Positions 10,444 to 22,191 of a stretch of 64,000 nt of DNA are shown here, piece after piece; position 1 is the stretch's first letter; every line of letters begins with the position of its first letter. Both the position numbers and the translations under genes were made by a program. Under the pieces are notes generated by a model. The model was not told the origin of the DNA. It did no database searches and was given only the letters and a program-made list of their open reading frames with translations. Source of the DNA: Penelope pileata (lineage: Eukaryota > Chordata > Aves > Galliformes > Cracidae). Where the stretch lies: NCBI GenBank assembly GCA_013396635.1, contig WBMW01005534.1, forward strand, positions 43,790 through 107,789, in the 5' to 3' direction.

Positions 10444-13400
10444 GGTGTCTTTGAGAAAAAAGATTACCTGATGGTTCTGATAAAGAAGTACAGCAGAAAA
10501 TAGAGTGACAGACCAGCTAACCAATTCACTTTTTTGTAACTGAATTTGTGAGATTATGACTTGACTATGTATTTATGTGGATCCATATAGTTATAAGAAC
10601 TGGTCATAGACATTGATTTTGAGAAAGCAATATCCTCTATTCAGCTGCTATTGATTGAAGTCAACTTTCATTTAGGACAAAGAACATGGGATAATTTATT
10701 GAATATTTTAGAGGAAAAATATATTCATGTTAAGATTTCTGGCTTGAAATTTTTGGAGGTAAGTTACCAATTTCTTTAATAAGTCAGGGACTGGGCTGCT
10801 AAGTAGGGACAAATGACAGTTGTACTGACAAAATCTGCATTCTGTTTCTGATGATGTGAGATGTTAAACTACAGATTGTAATTACTTAGAGCGAGTATGG
10901 TGCCACAGTATGGCTAGTTATGGAAAGAAACTGATTTTTTAATAAAGAAAAGTTGATGACCATTCATGATCCTGGAGATACATAAAAGACACCTGCTGCT
11001 TGTGGAGCTGGAAAGGCATAGAGTGAAACTGTGTAGAAATAGCAGCTGAAGACTTGATGGATTAGGAAAAAATACTGGAAAATCCATTTACAGATCAGCT
11101 CAAGATTTCCCCAATGTGGAGATATCTGCAGCTGTTACAATGCTATTGTTGCCAAAATTACACCTCAGCAACTTAGCTTCTTCCCGTGCAGGGTGTTTGA
11201 GGGATATAGAGCATTATTTTGTTTGGATGATAATGCACCTTATTCTGACAATGCCCAGAAAGTATGATTTTTCTTCAGGAAGTGAAAAGATACCTTTCTT
11301 TCTTTCTTTTCTTCTCCCTCTCCAACCTCCAATCTTTCTCTAGCTGCCCAGTAGAAATCTTGGAAAACAATCATTTCTATGATATCTGAGGCTAGATCAT
11401 GTTAAAGCTTTAGAACAAAAATCTAATCTTGTATTTCTTTGTAGTTTACTTGAGTTAATTTATGATTTTCTTTTGGGAGTTCCAGTTGCAGAGATGTTTC
11501 AGTATGGAAAACAACAACAAAAAATAATGCAAACATCTATCTCTAGTTACATTGTTTCTACAGTCCATATGTACACTTCATACAGGATACGAGTTTTCTG
11601 TAAAAGACCTATTTTAATCTTAGTAGCGGACTGATATGACAAACTGAATTTCTGCCCTAAAGATAACTGAATGCTCCATGTGGAAGACAGCATTTCTGGA
11701 GTGTTAAGCTGTGTTTTGAGTTGGTCTGATATGTATAGATATATTACTATGATAGTTGAATTGACTGTTCTAGATGATAAAAAAAAAAAAAAGCAAGAAT
11801 AATGAAAACTTATTTCTTTTTCTTTTGCAGCTCCTTTCAGAGAAAATGTACCTCGGGACTTTTAAATTGAAGATATTAGTAGGAGTATTGCATTATGATT
11901 CTTGGGATGGCTGAAGGGCTTTTTTTCCCCTAAATCAATGATCTCAGAGAGCTTTTCAAGCAATAATTAGGTGTCACAAATCCATGGAGATGTAGATAAA
12001 TAGGATCTATTCACTTGCCACAGGAATGCAGCCATATTCAGACTGTCGTAGAGCAGCTAAGGACAGGCAGTAGAGTGACATGCAATTTTTCTCTAAATTA
12101 ATATCAAGTAGCAGTCATCAGGGGAACCAGACAGTATGAAAACTGAAATTAGACTACTATGAAATGAATGAAGGTATCTGTGTTTGTAACGTTTAGGTAG
12201 ACAGACTGTAAGCATCAGTAGCTTCCAACTAACTACAAATCAACAAATCTCTTTCCTATTCCAGTTCCCTTTTTATTGCAAGGGCTTGGTTGTTAATTTT
12301 AGCAATAAATAAAGTTCATTGAATACAAGTAGTATTTCTCCAATACTCTCCAATACTTTCTGAGGTTCTGTCATTTATGGGTGACCTTGTTCAACTTGTG
12401 GCATTTTAAAGGGTCATCATACAATCTGGTAAGCATGCAATTATCAAACATAGCAGAAGAGCTTAGATAGAGGCTGCTTAAAACTACTCCCGAGACCAAC
12501 AAAAACGATTGGTGTCCTTAAAGGGAACTTTAAATGGATGAAATTAGATCTGTGCAAGATTTGGTGGACCAAGGAATGAAAACTGGAAACATTTTTTATG
12601 AAGAGAAGTTCAACAGTGGCTGGATGAAAATGTTAAACACAAACAGGCTGGAATATTGATGAATCATATGGGAAGGACAGGGGGCACCAGAGACTCTTGT
12701 GCTATCTATTTGTGCACTTGTGGATGAGAAGGCAATAGAAAATACTTTAGGGCCAGAACTTAGTCCTGTTACAGTTTTGTGTATTATAAACAAAAATCAG
12801 AAGCCAGATTCACACACTGGTGGACTTTTTGACTTGTCTCTAGCTTTGCCTGATGCTTGCAGATTCATGAGAGGAGGCTCTGGGAATGCTGGAAGATCCT
12901 GAAACAAGTATGTCTGCACATTGTGCATGTCATTGTAAATGTATTTTGTATGATTATTTCCAAGAGTATCTTTATTCAAAATAAAATAAAATAAAATAAA
13001 TGAAACACTAGTACGGCTAATAAAAACTTACTAGTTGAGGGAGAGGCCATCATTTTTTTTTCTACTTTTATCTAAGTAAATGACAAACACTTTCACTATA
13101 TTTACTGAATTTTCTATGTCTTCCTTGTACTGAAAGGGTTTATCTGAGAAATGCCTTCTCGATGCAGTGGTAATTTAAGGAGGAAAAAGTAAAAGAACTG
13201 AACCAAAGTAACTACTATGAAGTCAACAAATCAAAGCCTACTCTTAACTACAAAGCTAATGAGAAATTTACATAAAGTTAGCATAGGCTAACATATAGAA
13301 CAGAATAGAAGTCCATTCTTTGTCTTAAAACAACCATGATGCATTTTTCTTATTAGGTACTATAGAAGACTGTGTTACTTTAAATTGATTGTTCTAGTTG

Positions 13401-14426
13401 AAAGCTCGGTCATGAGGAAAAAATTGTGTATGATTCCCTACATTTAAAGTTAATATGACATAAAGGTTTGTTACAACTTTGGCCTTACTACTACAAAGAA
13501 GCATGCAAGTTGCAATAGTTTCACTGTGGGATTAGCAATTTCATTTACGGATATTTTTCTTTAATAAATATTTTTTGGACTAATTGAGTCACTTACCTGA
13601 CTTACCTAAAATATATGCCATATAACATGTTATACTAACCATAAATTTACTTCTTCTTGTGTCTGAGGGGGCTGCAAAATATGTGAGAAAATACTTGAAT
13701 TCGGTTTTGATTTCACTTGTACACAAATCAGCTGGGCATTCTCTACTTCAGAGTGTTTGTAATTGGGCTTCTGATTACTCTGTGGTACTCAGCTAACATG
13801 GGGATTACATGTGCTACATGATGGTCTCCTTATCTGACTCAAATCTGATTTCTTCGTAATCAAAATATAAAGTGGTTTTGCATGGAGACAGAGCAAGCAG
13901 AGGAAGTAAGTCGTCTTTCACTGTCTGCTGCATAGTTTTGTTGATAGAAGAGTATCAGAAGTTAGCTCTTCATTGCTAGGGCTCTTCATTCACAGTGCTC
14001 CTAAGCTCTAATATTACATGGGAGATTAGAGTGATTTGTGGGGATCCACATCAATGTATTTTCCCCAGAAACTCACATAAATACTTCCATATAACTGGGT
14101 CTCAGTAGTTTACTGTGGGTGGTTGTGATTATTTCCATTTTGATCTTTTTTTTTTTTTTAGATTATTTTTATTTTGTTAACATTCAATATTTTGAGTGAT
14201 AAGGACGGACGTATATGGTGCAAAAATCAGTCCCATACTGTTGGATGAGTAGTGCTTTATGAGTTAAAAAAGGATTGGATTACCACAATCAGAACAGAAA
14301 GTGCCTGTGTGTTTTTAGGAGTAACCTTGTCAGCAGTAGAGAAGGAGAGTAAAGGGAATAAAGGGAAGACATCCATATTTAAGAGATACTTGGGATGTCT
14401 GTAATTATATTTTGCTTTTCCTGCAG
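10444..14426. other. Unique AT-rich DNA, no gene
   Basis: About 4 kb without a recognisable gene or repeat family. It contains an A13 run near 11780, a CTTT-rich tract near 11290-11312 and a TAAAA pentamer repeat at 12978-13000. A good polypyrimidine tract and acceptor near 11830 is not followed by a plausible donor, so no exon is called. Confidence 0.55.
12978..13000 (+). repeat. AAAAT pentamer microsatellite
   Basis: About four to five uninterrupted tandem AAAAT units. No adjoining LINE or SINE body is visible that would make this a poly(A)-type tail. Confidence 0.85.
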
Positions 14427-14496
14427 AAGTCTGGCCTCAGCACTGATAGCTGATTACCAACTTGCCTCTTGGACCATGATATTTGAGGTCTGTGAG
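14427..14496 (+). other. Candidate exon, 70 bp (weak)
   Basis: A T-rich tract and TTTTCCTGCAG acceptor immediately precede 14427, and a GTGAGG donor follows TGTGAG at 14497. One frame (reading SLASALIADYQLASWTMIFE) is open throughout; the other two contain stops. I do not recognise the peptide, and such combinations occur by chance in tens of kilobases. It could equally be a non-coding RNA exon or nothing. Confidence 0.15.
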
Positions 14497-16764
14497 GTGA
14501 GGGTAGCAGCTGCATTCCTACTGAGTGATGTCCAGCTTTTAAAAGCAACACTTTCTTGTCCCTATGGGCTTGAAATCTTACACCACAGCAGAAGTCAGTA
14601 GGTGAAAAACAGTACCACACTTTCCTGTACCTCCTGTATACAATCATCGGTAGCAGGCAATTTTACCATTATAAATAAGTAATGTCTTTTTTCCTCGTAT
14701 ATGTTTGGTATTTGAAGTGAAAAAGATCTGTCAAGGCTCTACAAGACATCTACAGATCTGTCTTCTGCTGATCACATTTTAGAGATCCAGGATGGAGTTA
14801 CTCTTTTATAAGTAATCACCAGTCTTTTATTTTCTAGTTACACCTCTAATATGTATATTTTTTTACTTCATTATTTATTTACTGAAATCTAATTTATTTG
14901 AGGGATGTGCCACTGTCAAGAATAGAACAAATTGGTGGGCTGGCCCTGAGTTCCTGCTAGCCAGAGAGCACAAGATGATGCTACAGCTGGCCAGCTTGCT
15001 GATGGGTGTAATTTATCTTCTTCAGTTTAGTTTTTTGTTTTCCAGCATAGAACTCCTCTATGTGAATGTTTTTGTCTCCTTGCCAAATTTGTGCCCAGTT
15101 ACAATTACTCATTTACTGACATATTAATATTTTCTCTTGGCATCAGCCTTATGTTTATTTTGTTCAGATATGCAGCATTTTATTTGTAACATCTGTGCAT
15201 TTTTAATCAATTTATCTTCAGTATATAGCTCCTCTTTATGGAGGATGGGGAGAGAAAGGAGAGCTAATTGAATTAAATTATATTATACATGTATATTGTA
15301 CTACGCATAATGAATAGTAGGGGTAGGCCTTTATAAGGCTTTCCTGCTTAATAAAAATACTAAACTTCCCTTCATTCCTCCTTTTTGACTGATCTTTGTC
15401 AGTTATTTTCCAGACAGTTTCAATCTCTTCAGAATGCAAAGGAAGGAACATTAGAACAATATAGTCTTGGCTGTTCATTTATAATTCTACTTCTTCCTAA
15501 TTTTCTTCTTTTTGTTATTTTTTGGTGGGATTTTTTGCATGTCTTATGTGGGAAGTTACATCAAAGATACTATTATTTCATCACCTTCAAAATATAGTTG
15601 CTTGATACAGTGTGAAATAAGTCCCTAGAGCTTCTACAATTGATTTGTCCTTATTATGCTGTTTCAGTAATACAGATGAAATAAATATTATAGAAAAAAG
15701 ATGCTGAATCTCAGCAGGTGGCCCTGTTATATTGTCTCTGAAGTGTGCCGGAGTAAGTATGATTCCAGGCATGGTATTGATCTTTAAGAACTATGCAGGA
15801 CAAAGGCTTTTTGGCTTGAATGATTTTCTTAGATCAGGTTTTACACATTGCATGACTTCTCTGAGAGGATTCTATTTGCCTATCCACTGCAAGGATTATT
15901 CCCTTTATAGTTTTTCCATTCTTTTTACCATCTTCTTGCCCCTTCCAGCTTTCTCCTGAATGTTGAGAGCTCTAAACATCCTCTTGGCAGCACCTTGGAA
16001 AAGGAGGTGGGACATGACAATAGAAAACTTCAGAGAAGTAATGTAAAAGATAGCCAAATCAATGCCTGCATAGGATTTCGTACTGATTTAAGCAAAGATA
16101 CACAAATCATAAGAAATCTATCACAGTCTTGAGTGGCAAGCAATAGTACTGCAGCTCAACAAAATATGATAGTTCTCCAGTTTCTTAAACTCCCTGAATC
16201 ATTCATGCCACATCCATCTGCACAAGACAATCACATACCTGCTTTTAAGCCTGAGTTACACCTAAGTGCCACAGAGAGTCCATGAAAGCCTGTTGTGTGT
16301 AAATCTTTAAAGTGAACCCGTTCTCTGATTTAGCCTCTGTTTTCTGTAGGGAAACACACTCTACATTGAATACAGCAGGTTTATGAAAGCACCTTTAGCA
16401 TCTTGGGAGAAATGTATGTCACTTCATGTATATTGTTTTTATTTACTATTCCTTGATGATCACATTTGAGGAATTCATAATATCCCGGTTGCTTAAAACC
16501 TGTGTGTGATGGCCCTGCAGTTCCCAGATTCTGGCTGGGGCACAGCACTGGAGTTGAGCTCCACCTTCATGAGGCTGCCACGTAAGGGGTCTCCTCTGTC
16601 CTGCCACACAGCCCTGCCCTGCCACTTGAAGAGCTCAGTAAAAAGGAATAAATAAGTGAAAAGGACTAAGCAAATATATCATGGGCAAATGAGGAAGGCA
16701 GACTTTTCCACGGTTATTTTCAAATTTAGAATAAAAGATTATTTAGAACCAATATGATGTACAA
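14497..16764. other. Unique DNA with a small GC-richer patch
   Basis: Mostly AT-rich and unrecognised. From about 16500 to 16640 the composition becomes clearly GC-richer (CCTGCCACACAGCCCTGCCC and similar) without CpG clustering or a reading frame. That patch could be the core of an unidentified old repeat. Confidence 0.5.
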
Positions 16765-17301
16765 GGACTGCTCTGAAAGTAATGCCTCCTATTTTATTTT
16801 TTGGCCCACAATGTCAGAGGCAGATGTTGGTGGGATGGCAGTAGAGGTTGAACCTTCGCACCAATATTACATTACATTTTGTTGCCATGCAACAGATGCC
16901 AACAGCAGGGCAGTCTGGCATATGTATGCACATGTGAAGTGCATGTGAAGCAAAGCTGGGTCATTGAATTCCTCCATGCAGAAAAAATTGAACCCATTTG
17001 CATTCACTGACATTTGCTGAACATTTCTGGAGACCAAACTGTGGATGTGAGCACAGTGAGGCGGTGGTGGTGCATTTCAGCAGTGATGAGAGTGAGTCAG
17101 CTCCACTGGTGCAGATTTTGATGAGTACAGCATGCAGGCTCTTGTTCATTGCTCACAAAATGCATAGCTAATGGTGGTGATTATACTGAAAAATAGCGTT
17201 TTGCAGCTGAGAACTTGCTCTATCAAATAGTGTTATTGTGCTCTTTGTGCCTGTTGTAGTTTCCATGGAAATAAATAGAAGGCATTACTTTCAGAGCAAC
17301 C
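16765..17301 (+). mobile_element. Internally deleted mariner (Galluhop-like)
   Basis: The ends are inverted repeats: GGACTGCTCTGAAAGTAATG on the left and CATTACTTTCAGAGCAACC on the right. The body is 537 bp, far short of an autonomous mariner of about 1.2-1.3 kb. Near 16955-17065 a broken frame encodes residues typical of the N-terminal DNA-binding domain of mariner transposase (VIEFLHAEKI, then GDQTVDVSTVRRW). The right part resembles the C-terminal coding end (ENLLYQIVLLC). The middle, with the catalytic Asp residues, is absent. It is a non-autonomous derivative of the type known from galliform birds. The second copy at 33805 has the same structure. Confidence 0.9.
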
Positions 17302-17454
17302 TAAGACACCACACAGTATTCACTGAAGACCATTTGTGTGAAAAAAAAGGATGCATTTAATAACTTGAGAACTTGCTGTCCTCTCTGTGTCTGAAAATAT
17401 TTTATATATAGTTAAAAACATGGCTTAGAAAATGCACATGACATTTTTTTAGGT
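17302..17454. other. Spacer between mariner and CR1
   Basis: Short AT-rich DNA with no feature recognised. Confidence 0.6.
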
Positions 17455-18400
17455 ATCATAGAACCATAGAATCACAGGATGGTTCAGGTTGGGAGGGACC
17501 TTAGACATATCTTATTCCAACTCCCCTGCTAAGGGCAAGGACACCTCCCACTAGACCAGATTGCCCAAAACCCCAACCAGCCTGGCCTTGGATACTTCCA
17601 GGGAGGGGGCATCCACAACTTCTCTGGGCAACCTGTTCCAGTGTCTCACCACNTTCTCATCAACAGACACCCCCAAATCCTTCTCATCAGGGCTACTCTC
17701 AAGCTATTCTCTGCCCAGCCTGTATTGGTGCTTGGGATTGCTCCGACCCAGGTGCAGGACCTTGCACTTGGCTTTGTTGAACTTCATGAGGTTGGCATGG
17801 GCCCACCTCTCAAGCCTGTCCAGGTCCCTCTGGATGGCATCCCTTCCCTCTGGCATGTCGACTGCACCACACAGCTTGGCATCATCTGCAAACTTGCTGA
17901 GGGTGCACTCGATCCCACTGTCCATGTCACTGACAAAGATGTTAAACAGCACTGGTCCCAGTACTGATCCTTGAGGAACACCACTCGTCACTGATTTCCA
18001 TTCGGACATGGAGCCATTGACCACAACTCTGAGTGCAGCCATCCAGCCAGTTCCTTATCCAGTGAGTGGTTTGTCTGTCAAATCCATATTTATCCAATTT
18101 ATCAACCAGGATGTCATGCAGGACAGTGTCAAATGCCTTGCAGAAGTCCAGGTAGATGACATCAGCTGCTCTACCTTTATCCACTGATGCTGTAACTCCA
18201 TCATAGAAGGCCACTAGGTTTGTCAGGGACGATTTGCCCTTGGTGAAGCCATGTTGGTTAGCACCAATCACCTTGTCACCTTGTCACATTTTCCATGTGC
18301 CTTAGTCGAGCCTTCAGGAGCATCTGCTCCATGATCTTGCCAGGCACAGAAGTGAGACTGACCGGCCTGTAGTTTCCAGGATCTTCTTAAGATGCCTTAA
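17455..18400 (-). mobile_element. CR1 LINE with reverse transcriptase, contains an N
   Basis: The complement of the CR1 tail is at the left edge (ATCATAGAACCATAGAATC). The first 200 bp correspond to the 3' end up to VVRHW. A single N at 17653 is followed abruptly by the SVDEK segment, so about 130 residues (some 400 bp) of expected CR1 are missing. To the right the copy continues through the reverse transcriptase fingers and palm to a RPVSLTSV-like segment near 18360. It is 5'-truncated there. The missing block coincides with the N, as in the copies at 9463 and 24956. Confidence 0.95.
17704..18271 (-). pseudogene. CR1 ORF2 reverse transcriptase fragment
   Basis: Read on the minus strand, 18271-17942 contains the fingers/palm segment with the catalytic motif A (IYLDFCKAFDTV, about 18157-18121). 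In a second frame, 18042-17704 contains motif B (SGVPQGSVLGPVLFNIF, near 17985) and the catalytic FADD box (17892-17881), followed by CKVLHLGRSNPKHQYRLG. The two segments are in different frames, so a frameshift near 18010-18045 inactivates the gene. In life this enzyme copies CR1 RNA into DNA at a nicked target. Here it lacks the endonuclease domain and most of the C-terminal part. Confidence 0.92.
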
Positions 18401-20083
18401 GATGTCATCTTTCCTGATTTTTAGCCACATGAATACTAAACTACCTCATTCTTCTGACTGTATAAACAACCGTACGATTGAAGTTTTGTGGTGAGTTCAT
18501 TTATTGTGATCCATTATTTGAATTACTCTTAATCCAGAGCAGCCCACTCTAGACCCAGGTGGCTCCATGGTAGTATGACTGAAGTCAAAGTGCAAGAGGG
18601 AATGCCCATGTCCTGGACATTGTAAACAGGCGGGAAGACAGCAGACAGAAACCTATCTGAAGATGAACTTCAAGTAAGGAATGATGACCAGAGTTCAGAG
18701 GGTCTGCCAAATATTTATAGACCCACACTGATGTCTTTGATGTGACTCCTACAGACTTGGTTTTCCACTGAAGTAGTGATTTGTTCTGGCATGTTTCTTA
18801 AGCAGACCTCTCTTTAGAGAGGGAAGTTGGTATCACCATTTGTCAGAGGGAGAAACTAAAGTAAGGAAAGTAAAATACAAGACTGTGATCATCAGACAGA
18901 GACAAGAGTGGAATCTAGGTTTCCTAAAGGTGATCTTTCTTGCATGATTTTATATACTCTGGGATGAAAGTTTTATTAGAACAATATGTCTTTTCTTCAT
19001 TAAATTGATATTGTCCAGATGATTATGTACTTCGCTGATATTCAGCTTTCAGACCTTCATAACTTCAGGAAACAAAACCAAATATCTTTTGGAGATGAAC
19101 TTGGCTGATATCTAGCAGAAATACTCCTATATAATATCCCTTTTCTTTAAACATACTTGTCTGAAAGACTTCAAGTACATAAAAGAATGTGAATATTTTT
19201 CACTCCATTTTTGATGTACACAGAAATAACTAGACCACTTTTCTGTAAGCCTTTCACAAAACTTATTATTTGGTGGAAAGAGAATATTTTTTTTTCAGTA
19301 CAAATTGTGGAAAGAATAGATAGCTAGATACTAGAGAATTTCATGATGAATAATTTGCAGCTTTAGTAGTGTTTCCTAGTTTTTGCTTCCATGCAGTAGA
19401 CACGGTATTTCTGGAAATGGACTTAAGTGAAGACTCAGGAAAGACTCAGGTGGGAATAACTGATCAGAATAAATGGGGACTTCTGAAGGCAGCTGTGGTC
19501 TGAAACAGAATTGACATCAGAATTTCACTACTGATTTCTCAAAATTTCTAAGTAATCTTGGGATGATGAGAGCTCCTCCAATCTTCAGAGAGCTTTTCAT
19601 GAATATTGTATATGTAGTCAGGAAAGCTCTGTACAGATAGTAGTGGTGACCAGGATATACTTTGATTATTGATAATTCAAGAGAGACTGTATTAAAAATA
19701 CAGTACAGGTAGTCTACTATGATCATTCTCTTCACACTTGAGTAATAGCATACCTTATTTTGCATGGATGTTGTGTGTCCAGTCTTGAGCAGACAACACC
19801 TTCAGAAAGAGCATAGGGCTTCAGATGGTGTTCTTCTTTGCATGGATTTTTTGCTATCATTGTAAAGGTGAGTGCTTCTCAGCAGTAGCAACGAGTGCGC
19901 TTTTAAACAAATCTAATACAGTTTTGGCAAGCCTTCTTTAAACCTTCTTTACTAGCATATGGGTCTACAAGTGTAATCATACTGAAGTTACAAATAGTGG
20001 GATATTTCAATTGCAGTGCTGACTGAAGACTTTACTACTTGGAATTTACAAACCTTCCTTTGAATTCCATCCTAGTTTTGTTT
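18401..20083. other. Unique DNA, no gene
   Basis: About 1.7 kb of AT-rich sequence. I see no repeat family, RNA gene or convincing exon. An 82-residue frame on the minus strand (19517-19765) has no recognised motif. Confidence 0.55.
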
Positions 20084-20113
20084 ATAGAATCACAGAATCA
20101 TAGAATGGTTCAG
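20084..20113 (-). mobile_element. CR1 LINE 3' tail, about 30 bp
   Basis: ATAGAATCACAGAATCATAG followed by AATGGTTCAG is the complement of a CR1 terminus. The next bases (TTATGATTGG) already depart from CR1. Like the fragment at 364, it is a minimal insertion or remnant. Confidence 0.75.
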
Positions 20114-21119
20114 TTATGATTGGTTTATCTTTGAAAAAGTAATATGTCTATACATGATTTGAGGTATCAATGAGAAAAGTCTATTTCTTTTAAGTGAATC
20201 TGCTAAGTACAGCATCAGATAAAAAATAATTTAAAGTTAAGAAAAATAGAAACAAGAAAGTATGATGGTCATATGTGTTACCTGTTGTCCCTATCTGATT
20301 TGATTTTTAATATTATTACAGGGTAAATAATCAATAATTATTTCACGAAAATAAACTTTTCATACTATTTTTCAGAATGGGCAATTAATTGCTAATGATG
20401 AAGTGGCTATTAAAAAAAAAGAAAAGGACATTCCTGTTTCGTTGTTTGTTTTTGCATTTTCCTTCAAAAGGAAATGTCCCAGGTATTCCATTTCAATCTT
20501 TAAAATATTTAACCTTTATTTTGCAAGTCATTATATGAGATCAATGATTCAAAAGTACCTGAAGAACTGATTCTGCAGCCAGATCTCTCCATTTTAGGTG
20601 ATCTCATATGGGGTTGATTACAAAAATGGAAATTGGTTTTATGGTGTCTATTTCAGTTATTCTTCATGCGAATAATTTTCTGTATTGCAAACCTCAAACA
20701 TGTAAACGCAATGAAGTTCTTTCTATTCTTTTTATAGATATGTTGAAGAGGAGCAATGAATCCTCTTAGTTGCTTTCTCCTCAGATCTTTTATTCTGTAA
20801 TATCAAGCAGAGGTAACATCAACTATGTGCACCATCATTGGCAGACCACAGGAGAAAAGCCTGGCATTCAACTTGCTTTTGCTCTAACATCCTTACAAAA
20901 AAGCAGAAATTGAGTCTAAACCCTTTAGTAATAAAATCAAATGTAAGAAGAGTCCTAAAAATGATAACATGCAGGATGTCGTCTTTATTCTTTGGCATTG
21001 ACTATCTTCAACCGCTGAGAAGGCAGGAAAGCAAAATACGGAAGAATGCGTTTCTCATGTTTTTCTCTCTCTTTTTCTATTCATTCTGAAAACCTGAACT
21101 TTATGTTCAGTGCTTTTAA

Positions 21120-21143
21120 ATTTTTATTTATTTATTTATTTTT
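21120..21143 (+). repeat. TTTA tetramer microsatellite
   Basis: About five tandem TTTA units inside a T-rich region. Confidence 0.8.
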
Positions 21144-22093
21144 AGAATAACCAAAACTAGGACACAAAGGGAGACAGCAAGTTGCCTTTCTGTGATTTTC
21201 TTACTGCCAGCTTATGAATTTACTTCCTTTCCTCAGGATTGTTCTAATGTTTCCCTTTTATCTTAATTCAATAACCACTGAGATTCCTGACAGAAGGTTA
21301 GAAATCAAGGTTAACAAGTAACAAATTACTCTAAAATAAAAATGTCACTAAGTCTCTGTGGAATGCAGCTCCAGACATCGGTTATTCAGGATCAATTTTC
21401 CATTAAATTCTACAAATGCTTTTAAGCCTTACTTTTGCATCTATGAAGGATCTGGTTTATTATCAGTTGCCAGAAGATGGAGCTCTTTTAATAAACCATG
21501 ACGCTGGCATTTGGGGGAAAAAAATAAATAGAAAAGCTTTAGAAAAACATTAGGAATTATTTCTTTTTTCTTTCATTTTTTAACTAAAACTTAGTACATA
21601 TATTTTAAAGCAAGTAAAGATTATGGTCTACTGCTGTAAATCTGGAAAACAACTTAGTATGTTAGCTATACTTTCAGATTTTGTTAGTTTTCATCTTACA
21701 TTTTGAACTCACTTCTCCCTCCATCTTTTAAATTTTCCTGACATTCCTGAATAGGCCAGAACTTTCCCTTTAGTGTAAGATATGCGGAGTTGCAAAAGTT
21801 CAAAGTGAAAAATTGACTCCAAATCCCTTTTCTATGCTCAGGGTTTCAGTAGCGTAGCTGGACTCTGTGGAGCTGCATGGCTGTCAGACTGAACTTATTT
21901 CACTGACTCCTCTCACAACTGCAAAGCAGTTCAGTGTGTATTCTTCAGTGTGCCTGACATAAGCCACCTAAGATGGTAGAAACTGAGATAAATCAGCATG
22001 TGAAGGTATTCACTTCTCTCCCCTGCTGTATTGGACATGGAGGAAGGGCAGATAATGAGGTGAGATTGGGCATCTGACTTTAAGACAACTAAG

Positions 22094-22160
22094 GTTAGGT
22101 AGAATGAATCCAGAAATCTTATTAAGAAAGTTAGGTAGAATGAATCCAGAAATCTTATTA
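22094..22160 (+). repeat. 36-bp tandem duplication
   Basis: The 31 bases beginning GTTAGGTAGAATGAATCCAG at 22094 recur identically at 22130, giving a 36-bp period with one full and one nearly full copy. Perfect identity suggests a recent duplication by slippage or unequal exchange. Confidence 0.95.
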
Positions 22161-22170
22161 TTTTTTGTGA

Positions 22171-22191
22171 AAATAATAATAATAATAATAA
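22171..22191 (+). repeat. AAT trinucleotide microsatellite
   Basis: About six tandem AAT units lie just to the right of the 36-bp duplication. Confidence 0.9.

Noticed and set aside
11831..11930. Exon after the TTTCTTTTTCTTTTGCAG acceptor
   Set aside because: No credible donor follows before stops appear, so only half an exon definition is present.
17561..17974. 137-codon plus-strand reading frame
   Set aside because: It is the antisense of the CR1 copy and spans the N. The meaningful coding strand is minus, where reverse transcriptase motifs are readable.
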